64,000 nt of DNA, taken from NCBI RefSeq assembly GCF_022601875.1, contig NZ_JAKVIP010000011.1, positions 1 to 64,000 on the forward strand. The letters run 5' to 3'. The notes below the pieces were generated by a model. It ran no database searches. It was not told the origin of the DNA and saw only the letters and a list, made by a program, of their open reading frames with translations. The translations under genes were made by a program, and so were the position numbers. Of the stretch, positions 47,001 through 55,885 are shown piece after piece. Origin of the DNA: Chryseobacterium sp. SSA4.19 (GTDB lineage Bacteria; Bacteroidota; Bacteroidia; Flavobacteriales; Weeksellaceae). Position 1 is the stretch's first letter, and every line of letters begins with the position of its first letter.

Positions 47001-47531
47001 CTAATTAATTTTTTTCTCATAGAAATCTTCCGGAATCACTTTATTTAATACAAAAGGTTTCGCCAGTCTGTTTTGTTCATAGTGTTCTGTAAACTTCAGC
47101 TTTTTTAAATTTCCGCTTGAAATTTTCGGTGCTAGTATTCTTGAGTAAAATTTTGCAATATCGATTCTTAATATTTCTGTCTGGCTTGTATAGGATGAAT
47201 CGGATTTCAAATACTGGTCAAATGATAATAAAAGATTATATAAGCATGACAATTCATCTGCTGTAAGATGATTTTGCTGAAAAAACGTTCTTACTCTATC
47301 GATCACAGTTCTCTGGGAAGAACCGTCATTGGTCAGATCTATATCCTTTTTTACAATATTAAAATGCGTCTTCAGGTAATGGATCATCTGTTCAGGCTTT
47401 ATCCTGTTTTGATAATAGGCATTCAGTTCTTTAAGAGATGTCCATCTGCTCTTGTCCAGCGATCTGTCGGCCTGCCTTAAAAAGGCATATAGAAAAAGGA
47501 TCTGCTTCTGCGTCAGTTTTGAGTGATTCAT
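47001..47531 (-). CDS. Hypothetical protein
   Basis: The 176-residue, basic, helix-rich protein has no signal peptide or membrane segment. No domain is recognised. The pattern of short amphipathic helices with many Tyr and Lys residues could suit a nucleic-acid or protein-binding role, but this is only a guess. A decayed small gene lies upstream on the same strand, and the terminator at 46941 points the other way. Confidence 0.65.
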   Translation of the reverse strand: MNHSKLTQKQILFLYAFLRQADRSLDKSRWTSLKELNAYYQNRIKPEQMIHYLKTHFNIVKKDIDLTNDGSSQRTVIDRVRTFFQQNHLTADELSCLYNLLLSFDQYLKSDSSYTSQTEILRIDIAKFYSRILAPKISSGNLKKLKFTEHYEQNRLAKPFVLNKVIPEDFYEKKIN

Positions 47532-47558
47532 AATTCAATTGAGTCGTTGCTTAATTTA

Positions 47559-47725
47559 TTATTCATAAGTAATCCAAAGATTTTCATTTTCTCGAATCGC
47601 TACCATAGCAGAACCATCAATACGTCTTTGTTATAGTAATACAACAGGTGGATGACCAGCTTTAATAGCTTTTTTTGATTCTAATTCTTCCTGAAACTTA
47701 AAGCATTTTCTAAATCTGTTTTCAT
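47559..47725 (-). pseudogene. Decayed small gene (about 55 codons)
   Basis: An ATG at 47725 opens MKTDLENA. After a one-base shift the other frame continues FQEELESKKAIKAGHPPVV to an in-frame TAA at 47631-47633, then RRIDGSAMVAIRENENLWI to a TAA at 47559. Joined, these give one plausible soluble protein of about 55 residues broken by one indel and one stop codon. I do not recognise the family. Confidence 0.45.
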
Positions 47726-47803
47726 GATTATTTTTATCCTGATTTGTTTTTAAGTCTTCTTAAAAATGTGGTATAAAGTTACAGCCGTACAAAATTTTAC
47801 GAA

Positions 47804-47844
47804 TCCGTATAAATACCTGAATTTTAGTACCGTATTTATACGGA
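47804..47844. repeat. 13-bp perfect inverted repeat
   Basis: TCCGTATAAATAC at 47804-47816 and its exact complement GTATTTATACGGA at 47832-47844 are separated by 15 bp. It is not followed by a clean T run, so it is more like a protein-binding site or a relic of a mobile element end than a terminator. Confidence 0.7.
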
Positions 47845-48057
47845 GGAAAAGCAATGTAATCCCAGATAGAATTACATTTTTAGTTATTTTTATAAAAGTA
47901 AATTATTAGATATTAAAAGTACTTTAAAGCACGATTAAATAAGTTATTTGGATTTTGTATATTTCTGTTTATAAATTCATAGTATTTACGGTAATAATCA
48001 TATATTTAAATAAGCCATTTCAAAATATCAGATTCATTGGCAAAATAAATATTTATC

Positions 48058-48744
48058 ATGAAGAGTATCATTTTATTAACCCTTTTTCCGTTGTTGATGT
48101 ATTGTCAGGTAAATAGTTTTGATCTTGATCGATTATCCTTTCCGGTGGACCTATCGGCCATTGAAAAAAAATATGAACTCCATAAAAACAGTGATCTTTC
48201 GGGTATTATTATTTATAACAGTACCGATCCTTCCTTGCTGCAATTCTCTGGATTTTCTTTTTCAGGAACTCTTAATAAGCAGGAGCAGTCCATATTATCC
48301 ACTAATTATGTATCGTTCTACAAGAACAGGACAAAAAATCAAGTAAATGCATACAGGCTGGAAATCAGAACAATTTTAAAGACGGAAGAGTTTGAGAAAT
48401 TGCTGGAAAAGAAACTGGGGAAGACCGATTTTTACTACAGGAACTCAGAATTTTCATACAGGATATGGAGTGTGGGTAACAAGCTTTACCTTTTCGAGAC
48501 CAACAACACGGGGAGATATAATAATGAAAAATTCAAATCCTGCAATTTATATGTTCTTGCTAAAGAAGATCAACTGTTGAGCAATTATTTTATTTCAGGA
48601 GGTTTTCAATATTACGGAGATTACCTACAGGAAAAAAACAGGCTTGAGCATAAAGGAAAAAAGTATACCTATAGAAATTTTGTGGATGACAGGGAGAAAC
48701 AGGATGGCACAGATTCATTCTACCTGAAAGATTATGTAAAATAA
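48058..48744 (+). CDS. Secreted hypothetical protein
   Basis: The 228-residue protein has a signal peptide (MKSIILLTLFPLLMYCQ) and a mature region rich in Tyr, Asn and Lys, with no recognised domain. The Cys next to the signal peptide end is not in a convincing lipobox. The downstream membrane gene begins 7 bp after its stop codon, so the two form a small operon and may work together at the envelope. Confidence 0.7.
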   Translation: MKSIILLTLFPLLMYCQVNSFDLDRLSFPVDLSAIEKKYELHKNSDLSGIIIYNSTDPSLLQFSGFSFSGTLNKQEQSILSTNYVSFYKNRTKNQVNAYRLEIRTILKTEEFEKLLEKKLGKTDFYYRNSEFSYRIWSVGNKLYLFETNNTGRYNNEKFKSCNLYVLAKEDQLLSNYFISGGFQYYGDYLQEKNRLEHKGKKYTYRNFVDDREKQDGTDSFYLKDYVK

Positions 48745-48751
48745 AAAAATT

Positions 48752-49309
48752 ATGAGAATCAGTGGAAATTATTTTGACCGGTTATGGTATAATATTCTTC
48801 CTTTCGCTATTTTTTGCGGAGTGATCTGCGGAATTTTCTCTACGAATAAACTACAGGCTTTTCTTTGGCTTGGTGGAGTGATCTTTATCATAATCTGGCT
48901 AATTGACACGGTTATTATTTTCCGGAAATTTGGGACAAATCTTAATACATTGGTTTTGACAGATGAAATTCTGTTTAATGGAATGGAAATAGACCCTGCC
49001 CGGATCATTAAGATAAGAACTGAAAATATCTATCCTGATTCAATCATTTCAAAGTGGAGAATAAGTACGGTTCGATTAACCCTGAATGACAATTCAGATC
49101 TTTATATTCTAGCAAAACCACATTCGATATTTTTCTATATTAAATATTTAGCGGGTATTTTTAGAAATTATTATACTGACCGAAAGAGATATAAAAGCGG
49201 GTTGCAAAGAGGTTTTGCACCATTATCAGGTTACTTTGTTAAGGAAACATCTCAAACTTTGGCTCTTTTGATTTCAAGATATCCTGATTTAAGACTGAAA
49301 ATATTTTAA
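48752..49309 (+). CDS. Hypothetical membrane protein with PH-like soluble part
   Basis: The 185-residue protein has two N-terminal transmembrane helices (NILPFAIFCGVICGIFS and AFLWLGGVIFIIIWLI) followed by a beta-rich region (ILFNGMEIDPARIIKIRTEN) that resembles the bacterial PH/YdbT-type fold in layout, then a basic C-terminal helix. It follows the secreted protein gene by 7 bp. The role is unknown. Confidence 0.68.
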   Translation: MRISGNYFDRLWYNILPFAIFCGVICGIFSTNKLQAFLWLGGVIFIIIWLIDTVIIFRKFGTNLNTLVLTDEILFNGMEIDPARIIKIRTENIYPDSIISKWRISTVRLTLNDNSDLYILAKPHSIFFYIKYLAGIFRNYYTDRKRYKSGLQRGFAPLSGYFVKETSQTLALLISRYPDLRLKIF

Positions 49310-49439
49310 ATGGCCACCATCAAGCGTTAACTTTGAATGAATGTTTGAAACTGATGAGATTAATAATTAAATAGTTATTTTATCGTTTTGAAATGTCCAT
49401 CATGTACTTCATTAATACATTACAATAAAATATCATAAA

Positions 49440-50624
49440 TTATTCCTTTGCAAAAAATGCATTGGAACTTCCGATCCAGATGGCATCATTTTTATTGAAA
49501 TCAACATTTACCATTTCGGCTTTTGTCATTCTCCCCAGGTTTTCCAATAGGATAGGGCGTTCATCCTGTTCTCTCCAGATGTACAGCAGGCGGATTTCCG
49601 CTTTGGCAAATTCTCCGTTGATGTCTTCAAAGATCGGTTCATACTGAACTTTGCGCTGTAAAATGTAATTTTCTTTGTCCCCAATCACATCTGTTATTTC
49701 TTGGGTCGGATGCAGATTTACACCGGTTCCAGCGAAGGAAAACAGAGGTTTTAATACGAAATTTTCAAGCCTTTCACTTTCCGGGAACTCATTCAGAAAA
49801 TAACTTTTCGGCACATACTGATGCTGTAAAAGTGGGAGTAAAAATTTGGAAATTTTAAAAAACCAGTTGGGGTGCGTTACCCAGACCGCATCAATCTCTT
49901 CACGGAAATCAAATTCTGTTTTCAGATCGGGAATCCGGTCCAGCTCATCAAAAATAACACGGTTGTAAATTCTTTTAATCTCAATACGTTTTCCATCATT
50001 TTCATAGAACAGCTTTTTGCCTTCTTTTTTTATTGTTGTAAGACAGACGGTTTTGATTCCTAATAATTTCTCAGTCAGGAGAAAATCAATAGCAGTTTTC
50101 TGTTGTTCAGGATAAATTTCCAGAAGAACGACCTGTTCAGGATCTTCATCTCCGACAATCAGTTCTTTCATATAGTTTTTAAATTCTTCTTGCGGCATCG
50201 GATTCCTGATTTCTGAAAGAAAAGGATACACTTCGCAAAATGTATCTTCAAAAACTTTCTGAAACGCATACAAAGAAGGAAATGCCTGAAGCTCGATCAG
50301 CTGGGGTTCGATTTCACCGTGTTTATTCTTACAGATTCCGAAATCAATGGTGAAAAAATGAGGCTGTTTCGTATCATTCGGTACCCGGCAGTTATCAGGA
50401 ACGGCTTTCTGTAAAGTTTCTGGAGGCAGACTTTTGATCTGGTCGATGATGCTTTCGCTGGCTTCCAGTAACTTTGATTCAAAATCCCTGGTCAGAAACA
50501 GAGGGCTTTCGGAAATTCTGAAGACGGGCATGATTCCGCTTTTCTGCATCAGAATTTCTTTTACCTGATCATATTTTTCCTGCGAAAATTCCTGATTAAA
50601 CTGTTTTCTGTATTTCGGGATCAT
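49440..50624 (-). CDS. ATP-grasp-like protein of an amide-ligase cluster
   Basis: The 394-residue cytoplasmic protein has ATP-grasp-like features only in its C-terminal half: a lysine-containing strand and glycine loop (FVLKPLFSFAGTGVNL, near residue 290-305) and a final block with acidic and asparagine ligands (AEIRLLYIW, LLENLGRMTKAEMVNV). The N-terminal half (about 1-200) is unlike common ATP-grasp proteins. It is the last of eight co-oriented genes, 116 bp after the amidotransferase gene. By context it is probably a ligase that joins a carboxylate to an amine, but the fold call is moderate. Confidence 0.7.
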   Translation of the reverse strand: MIPKYRKQFNQEFSQEKYDQVKEILMQKSGIMPVFRISESPLFLTRDFESKLLEASESIIDQIKSLPPETLQKAVPDNCRVPNDTKQPHFFTIDFGICKNKHGEIEPQLIELQAFPSLYAFQKVFEDTFCEVYPFLSEIRNPMPQEEFKNYMKELIVGDEDPEQVVLLEIYPEQQKTAIDFLLTEKLLGIKTVCLTTIKKEGKKLFYENDGKRIEIKRIYNRVIFDELDRIPDLKTEFDFREEIDAVWVTHPNWFFKISKFLLPLLQHQYVPKSYFLNEFPESERLENFVLKPLFSFAGTGVNLHPTQEITDVIGDKENYILQRKVQYEPIFEDINGEFAKAEIRLLYIWREQDERPILLENLGRMTKAEMVNVDFNKNDAIWIGSSNAFFAKE

Positions 50625-50740
50625 ATTTTGGTGATTTTAAGACCGGTCTTCATCCGGTCATATATTGATTTTAAGTTTAATAATCCTGCTTCTGAATGTT
50701 GTATCGATTAGCTTACAAGTCTAAAGTAAACGGTAAGTTC

Positions 50741-51574
50741 TTAAACGATAGCTTCAGTTTGCTTTACAATATTTTCTTTTGCATGATGTAAAAATCTGGG
50801 AATAATCTGAGCCTGGGTTAAAATGATTTTATCCGCGTCGTCTATTCTGTCAATGGTTTCAAGATATTTTTCCATGCCGAAGCTTTCGATCATGGCCTGC
50901 TTGTTTTTGTCATCTTTCAGGTTCTCCATCATGCCTGTAGGATTGGCTTCAGGATGAAACTGGGTGCCAAAAATTTCTTCTGAGAAGCGGATGGACATGA
51001 CCGCTCTCTCCAGATCAATATGAGGACGGAATTTTTCTATGCCGGTAATTTTCATTCCCAATTCTTCAAAGCGGTCATAATTGGGTTCGATGAACTGGAA
51101 GGCTCTTGAATCTACTGCATAAAAAGGATCAGGAAGATTTTCAAACAGGAATTCATGTTCACCGTCTTCAGTTTTATGCACAGGCATTACCCCGAAGGAG
51201 TAGGATTTTCTTTTGCAGATATTTCCCAGATTCCAGTGGATGCTGGCTAGCTGAAAAGAATGGCAGATCAAAAAAAGATATTTCTTTACCTGTTGGGACT
51301 TATTATGCTCAAAGATTTGGTCCAATAAACCTGCAAAACGGTCTTCCCATTCAAGTCCTTCCTGGTGAGGATCGCCCGGGCCTCCAGAAGATATAAAAAT
51401 GTCAAAATCATGAAGGTCCGGAATCTCATTTTTAAAGCGAACATCAAATGTGCTGATCGTTACAGGCTCAGCACAGCTTTCCCGAAATGCTTCCGAAATT
51501 TCTTTTATATTTTTAAAGCCCTGGTTGACACGGTTGTTATTCATATCCAGTAAAGCCATTCGGATATTCTTCAT
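50741..51574 (-). CDS. Class I glutamine amidotransferase-like protein
   Basis: From the ATG at 51574 the protein has about 277 residues. It shows the class I amidotransferase triad: a Cys nucleophile in LICHSFQLASIHW (near residue 104) and His/Glu in TQFHPEANPTG (near 207). The oxyanion-region block SSGGPGDPHQEG is also present. Such domains release ammonia from glutamine, or hydrolyse related gamma-glutamyl bonds. Here it could feed ammonia to a ligase or remove a gamma-glutamyl group. A GTG at 51580 would add two residues. A TAATTTTG box in the 26-32 bp gap may be an internal promoter. Confidence 0.85.
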   Translation of the reverse strand: MKNIRMALLDMNNNRVNQGFKNIKEISEAFRESCAEPVTISTFDVRFKNEIPDLHDFDIFISSGGPGDPHQEGLEWEDRFAGLLDQIFEHNKSQQVKKYLFLICHSFQLASIHWNLGNICKRKSYSFGVMPVHKTEDGEHEFLFENLPDPFYAVDSRAFQFIEPNYDRFEELGMKITGIEKFRPHIDLERAVMSIRFSEEIFGTQFHPEANPTGMMENLKDDKNKQAMIESFGMEKYLETIDRIDDADKIILTQAQIIPRFLHHAKENIVKQTEAIV

Positions 51575-51591
51575 ACGCACTTATATTTTTG

Positions 51592-51599
51592 CAAAATTA
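51592..51599 (-). promoter_or_regulatory. Possible internal -7 element upstream of the amidotransferase gene
   Basis: The minus strand reads TAATTTTG then CA, 17 bp before the ATG at 51574. No -33 TTG is present, and AT-rich DNA can produce this by chance. Confidence 0.3.
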
Positions 51600-51606
51600 A
51601 CCAAAA

Positions 51607-52725
51607 TTACCAGGCATTTTCGCTGTGCGTAATACCGTATTCTGTTTCTGAAATCATATAATCAACTACTTTTGTGAGATCTCCCGTTTCCCTGAATATC
51701 TGAAGCTGTCGGTCTGCACCGGTGCCGTGTTCCAGTATTTTCCATGCATAAGCCACTTCTTCCCTGCATCCGAGATCATCAACTACATCATCGATGAACT
51801 CTAAAAGTTCTTTCAGCAGATCGGGATAGGGAACAGATTCTTCTTTTCCGAAATCAATGAGATGAGCTTCGATTCCGCTTTTTGATGCTCTCCATTTATT
51901 TTCATTCAATAACAACCTTCTATAGCTTCTAAAACTCAGGTTCTGCTGGTGAAGCTTATAGATCTTTGCCACCAGGCTTTGCATGATGGCAGCCATACAG
52001 ACTGTTTCATCAATTCTTAATGGCATATCACAAATCCTGAACTCGATGGTAGGATAGAAAGGATGTACTCTTAGATCCCACCAGATTTTTTTGGCGTTAT
52101 CAATCGTTCCTGTTTTTACCAGAAGGTCAACGTAGCTGTCGAACTCCGCCAGAGAATTAAAAAAGCTCGGAATACCGGTTCTTGGGAATTTTACAAAGAT
52201 TTCCTGGCGATACGACTTGAAACCCGTGTTTCTCCCGATCCAGAAAGGTGAGTTGGTGGATAAAGCATACACATGGGGCAGGAAATAGCGCATGACGTTC
52301 TGAATTCTTACCCCTTCTTCACGGTTAGGGATGCCGATATGAACGTGCAGTCCGAAAATGAGGTTTCCGCGGGCTACATCACCCATATCGTCTACAATCT
52401 TGTTGTAACGTTCACCATTGGTAATTGTATTATGTTCCCAGTTTGAAAAAGGATGCGTTCCTCCGCCGGAAACGCGAAGTCCCTGCTCGTGAGCCGTCCT
52501 GATCAGGTGTCTCCTCAGATTGGTCAGCTCTATTTTGGCTTCCTGGATGTTCTGGCAAATGCCGGTTTCCATTTCAATCATGGATTCATGCATCTCATGT
52601 TTCAAATTTTCACTTAAGACTGCTTTTCCGCCTTCAATAATTTTTGAAACATGAGATACCAGATCCCTGCTTTCCACATCAATAATTTGATATTCTTCTT
52701 CGATTCCGATCGTAAACTGATGCAT
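51607..52725 (-). CDS. Carboxylate-amine ligase of the GCS2 family (YbdK-like)
   Basis: The 372-residue protein belongs to glutamate-cysteine ligase family 2. It has IGIEEEYQIIDVES near the start, HEMHESMIEMETGICQNI for metal and substrate binding, and the GLHVHIGIP motif. These enzymes activate a carboxylate as an acyl phosphate and couple it to an amine; the founding members make gamma-glutamylcysteine, but YbdK-type members often have unknown partners. It lies between an ATP-grasp gene and an amidotransferase, with gaps of 23-26 bp. Confidence 0.88.
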   Translation of the reverse strand: MHQFTIGIEEEYQIIDVESRDLVSHVSKIIEGGKAVLSENLKHEMHESMIEMETGICQNIQEAKIELTNLRRHLIRTAHEQGLRVSGGGTHPFSNWEHNTITNGERYNKIVDDMGDVARGNLIFGLHVHIGIPNREEGVRIQNVMRYFLPHVYALSTNSPFWIGRNTGFKSYRQEIFVKFPRTGIPSFFNSLAEFDSYVDLLVKTGTIDNAKKIWWDLRVHPFYPTIEFRICDMPLRIDETVCMAAIMQSLVAKIYKLHQQNLSFRSYRRLLLNENKWRASKSGIEAHLIDFGKEESVPYPDLLKELLEFIDDVVDDLGCREEVAYAWKILEHGTGADRQLQIFRETGDLTKVVDYMISETEYGITHSENAW

Positions 52726-52748
52726 TTTTGTGCTTTATTTGTATGTTC

Positions 52749-53702
52749 TTATTGTACAGAATCCTTAACAAAAGTTCCCCACGAGATATTCGGTTTGCCG
52801 GGAACATATTCTTTTGCTTTTTCTACAGCCAGCCTGGCAGCATGTTCTACGATCCAGGCAAAGTTTTCTTCTCCTACTGCATTTCTGTCGGCATCCGGGG
52901 CCGGGTTACAGAAGTCGATTGCATAAGGAATTCCGTCCCGTACCGCAAATTCAACCGTATTAAAATCATATCCGAGTGCCTCGTTCATTTTAAGGGTGTA
53001 ATCATGGATAACCTTTAACAGCTTTTCCCGTTTTTTACCCTGTGTCTTATGGGTTGTTTCATACCTCAGATGCGAAGCATTCCTTGGCTCGTACGGCATG
53101 ATGTGAACATATTTTTTGCCTAAGCAATACACGCGGTAATAATCTTCAAAAATAATTTCTTCCTGTACCATCATCACCAACTGCTCTGTTTCACTTAACT
53201 TATTCCATAGGTCTTCAGGATTTTCCACGCGATATACATTTCTCCAACCGCCGCCGTCATGAGGTTTCATATAGGCCGGAAAGCCAACATAGTTGAAGAT
53301 GTAATCCCAGTCGTGAGGAAATTTCAGGTTTCTGAAAGAGGTTTCCGAAGTATTTGTCGGTCTTTCATAAGAAGGTAATAACACCGTTTTCGGAAGTGGG
53401 ATTCCCAGCTTGGTCATTAAAGCATTGTTAAAGAATTTTTCATCCGCACTCCACCAGAACGGATTATTGATCACATAAGTTCCGTTTAAAGCGGCATTTT
53501 TAAGATAAGCCCTGTAGAAAGGGACATCCTGTGAAATTCTGTCGATAATGACCGCATAGCCATAATCTTCGCCCTGTTCCAGCTTATCAATGGTTACCGG
53601 TTCGGCAACAATCTCTCCTCCTCCCATTTCGTTTACTTTATCGATGAAAGCCCAGGGAAACGTATCTTCCATGCCGAATAGAATTCCAACCTTTTTTGCC
53701 AT
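52749..53702 (-). CDS. ATP-grasp domain ligase
   Basis: The 317-residue protein has an ATP-grasp core: a lysine strand (PAYMKPHDGGGWRNVYRVE), an acidic/phenylalanine middle (MVMVQEEIIFEDYYRVYCLG) and metal ligands in IDFCNPAPDADRNAVG. It probably forms an amide or peptide bond through an acyl phosphate. It is immediately upstream of the GCS2 gene (23 bp) and downstream of an esterase gene (38 bp). The substrates are not known. Confidence 0.87.
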   Translation of the reverse strand: MAKKVGILFGMEDTFPWAFIDKVNEMGGGEIVAEPVTIDKLEQGEDYGYAVIIDRISQDVPFYRAYLKNAALNGTYVINNPFWWSADEKFFNNALMTKLGIPLPKTVLLPSYERPTNTSETSFRNLKFPHDWDYIFNYVGFPAYMKPHDGGGWRNVYRVENPEDLWNKLSETEQLVMMVQEEIIFEDYYRVYCLGKKYVHIMPYEPRNASHLRYETTHKTQGKKREKLLKVIHDYTLKMNEALGYDFNTVEFAVRDGIPYAIDFCNPAPDADRNAVGEENFAWIVEHAARLAVEKAKEYVPGKPNISWGTFVKDSVQ

Positions 53703-53740
53703 AATTGAATATTTTAATGTTTTATGTTTGGTTTAAATAT

Positions 53741-54454
53741 TTATGAAAAGAATGCACTGATAAACGTTGGGAACACCATCCGCCACAGTTGCCAGTCATG
53801 ATTGATCCATTTTTGTTCATCATACCAGAAATCGATTCCTTTTGTCCGTAAAATATCTGCCATTTCTATGTTTTTGTCTTTGCAGATGTCCTGATCGGAA
53901 GTACTCAATACAATATGCATATGTCTGTATTTCCAGGCTTCATCATTTTTTACGAATTCTTTCGGACAGTTGAAATAGACCAGGTCATCAGAGTAACCAT
54001 CCATGAAATTTCTGATACTGAAAGCTCCCGAAAGACAGAACAGGTGTGAAACGACATCCGGAAACCTGAAAGCGAAATTTGCAGCATGGTATCCTCCGAA
54101 ACTTGCCCCCGCAACTGCTACGCGATGGGTTTGATGAAGCTTCTGAATGTAAGGCACAAATTCCTTACTCAGAAACTGCATATATTTCTCGTAATTCCTG
54201 ATTCTCTGTTGCGGTGAAATATTTTCATCGTAAAAGCTCCAGCTGTCGATGGTCTGGATGTTATAAAGCTTTACTTTTCCCTGTTCCACAAACCAGTTGA
54301 TGCTTCCGTTTAAATGGAAATCATGGTTCTGCGTATATTGTCCTTGGGAAGTAGGAAACATAATGATCGGATAGCCGTAATGGCCTGTTATCTCAACGTT
54401 AATGCTTGTTCCTAAAATATTTGAATAATAATCTGTATGTTGTATCTGCGGCAT
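53741..54454 (-). CDS. Esterase-D-type alpha/beta hydrolase
   Basis: The 237-residue enzyme has the GxSxGG nucleophile elbow (AVAGASFGGYHAANFAF) and a likely His in NHDWQLW near the C terminus. It has no signal peptide. The family includes feruloyl and S-formylglutathione esterases. In this cluster it may hydrolyse an ester or amide in the product or an activated intermediate. It lies between two ATP-grasp genes. Confidence 0.85.
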   Translation of the reverse strand: MPQIQHTDYYSNILGTSINVEITGHYGYPIIMFPTSQGQYTQNHDFHLNGSINWFVEQGKVKLYNIQTIDSWSFYDENISPQQRIRNYEKYMQFLSKEFVPYIQKLHQTHRVAVAGASFGGYHAANFAFRFPDVVSHLFCLSGAFSIRNFMDGYSDDLVYFNCPKEFVKNDEAWKYRHMHIVLSTSDQDICKDKNIEMADILRTKGIDFWYDEQKWINHDWQLWRMVFPTFISAFFS

Positions 54455-54532
54455 TTTTCTTCTTAATTATCGTTTTACATTATATGCTAATCAGTAACTG
54501 ATAGTTAGTTATTTTAAATACTGATTCGTAAG

Positions 54533-55744
54533 TTATGAAGTAGGCTTGCTTTTCGGAGGAAGAATGCTGAGCATTTCTGCCTGGATTTTTGCCGCGGTTG
54601 TGTCCAGCCTTTCCTTTATAACCTTTGCATCTTTTGATTTGTAAACAATTCCTACATGATAGTCAATGGGCAAAAATTTTACGGCTTCCTCACTTTCAAA
54701 TTGTTGATAATCGGCTTCTTTATTTTTAATTAAAGCGATGATCAAACCTGAATGATAGGTCGCAGGTTTTGATATTTTATATTTTTTTTCTCTTAGTAAA
54801 GCGTCTTCTATTTTTGCCCATTCTCTCCAAATATTAATATGGCTTGACGCTTCTACCAGATCAGGAATATGTGCTCCTCCAACTCTTGAGGAAGTTTCCA
54901 GGAAGTAATATTTGCCGTCATCTTTGCTTCGGATAAACTCTGTATGGGTGGTACCGTTCATTAATCCGAAATTGAAGAGTACCTTGACATTGGCTTCTTT
55001 AAGGGCTTTAAATTCTCCTGAGGATTTTCCTAATGTTCTTGTTCTGAAAACGCCGCCTTCATGGGAAACCTCCATGGGCGGTGCCAGATATTTTGAAGCA
55101 GACGTAAAAATAATTTCTTTATTAAAAGTCAGGCTGTCTACATGATAAACGTCTCCTGGCTTGAAGCTTTCCAGCAGAAATAAATGCCTTTCATCTCCGA
55201 GATTGTTCAGGGACTTCCAAAGGTCTTCTTTAGAACTTAATTTTTTAATTCCAGAGGCAGATGCTTCAGAACGGGGTTTTAAAACCCATGGAGCGGGAAT
55301 TTCATCAGCAAACCGGTTCACCTCATCATTATTGAAAACAGCGGTAAATTCCGGCACATTGATTCCCGAATCTTTTGCTTTTTGTCTCATGGCAAGTTTA
55401 TCCCTGAAATAGCGGTGTGTTGTCTGGCCCATTCCCGGGATACGGAACGTTTCCCTGATAAGGGCGGCTTTTTCTACATCGTAGTCATCAAGCGCAATAA
55501 CAGCATCCACTTTCCGGGTCTGCATCAGGTGGGAAAAACCCTGTACGAGATGTTCGAGATTCCATACCGAAGGTTTTAATTCAGGCATATAGAAAACTTC
55601 GTCAATCGCATGCCACGGCCAGTTTTTATCTTTAAGGTTTTCTGAAGTTATCAGGATGACCGTATTACCAAGTTCCTTCATTTCATCCATGAAGTCATAG
55701 CCCTTGTAATAGCACGAAATACATACTATTGTTTTTTTCTCCAT
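54533..55744 (-). CDS. ATP-grasp domain ligase (carbamoyl-phosphate-synthetase-like fold)
   Basis: The 403-residue protein has an N-terminal pre-ATP-grasp Rossmann-like domain (IVCISCYYKGYDFMDEM; VDAVIALDDYDVEKAA) and an ATP-grasp domain with the lysine strand PWVLKPRSEASASGIKKL and metal-binding ETSSRVGGAHIPDL. It resembles biotin-carboxylase/CPS-like ligases and the L-amino-acid ligases that make dipeptides. It is the third gene of the eight-gene set, 141 bp after the aminopeptidase gene. Confidence 0.88.
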   Translation of the reverse strand: MEKKTIVCISCYYKGYDFMDEMKELGNTVILITSENLKDKNWPWHAIDEVFYMPELKPSVWNLEHLVQGFSHLMQTRKVDAVIALDDYDVEKAALIRETFRIPGMGQTTHRYFRDKLAMRQKAKDSGINVPEFTAVFNNDEVNRFADEIPAPWVLKPRSEASASGIKKLSSKEDLWKSLNNLGDERHLFLLESFKPGDVYHVDSLTFNKEIIFTSASKYLAPPMEVSHEGGVFRTRTLGKSSGEFKALKEANVKVLFNFGLMNGTTHTEFIRSKDDGKYYFLETSSRVGGAHIPDLVEASSHINIWREWAKIEDALLREKKYKISKPATYHSGLIIALIKNKEADYQQFESEEAVKFLPIDYHVGIVYKSKDAKVIKERLDTTAAKIQAEMLSILPPKSKPTS

Positions 55745-55885
55745 ATAATGTTTATTGGCATTTGATGAATTTTCAAAATTGAAATTACATTTCAGTTAAA
55801 TACTTACTGTTAAAATGTAAAATACATTGGATATTTGAAAATTACTCTATCAAGTATACAGAGATTTTTTCTAATAAACTAATTT

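Larger units (their letters stand above)
47532..48057. other. Gene-poor interval with a gene remnant and an inverted repeat
   Basis: This 526-bp gap contains the remnant at 47559-47725 and a 13-bp inverted repeat at 47804-47844, both listed separately. The remaining AT-rich sequence up to 48057 shows no recognisable gene or promoter box. Confidence 0.6.
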
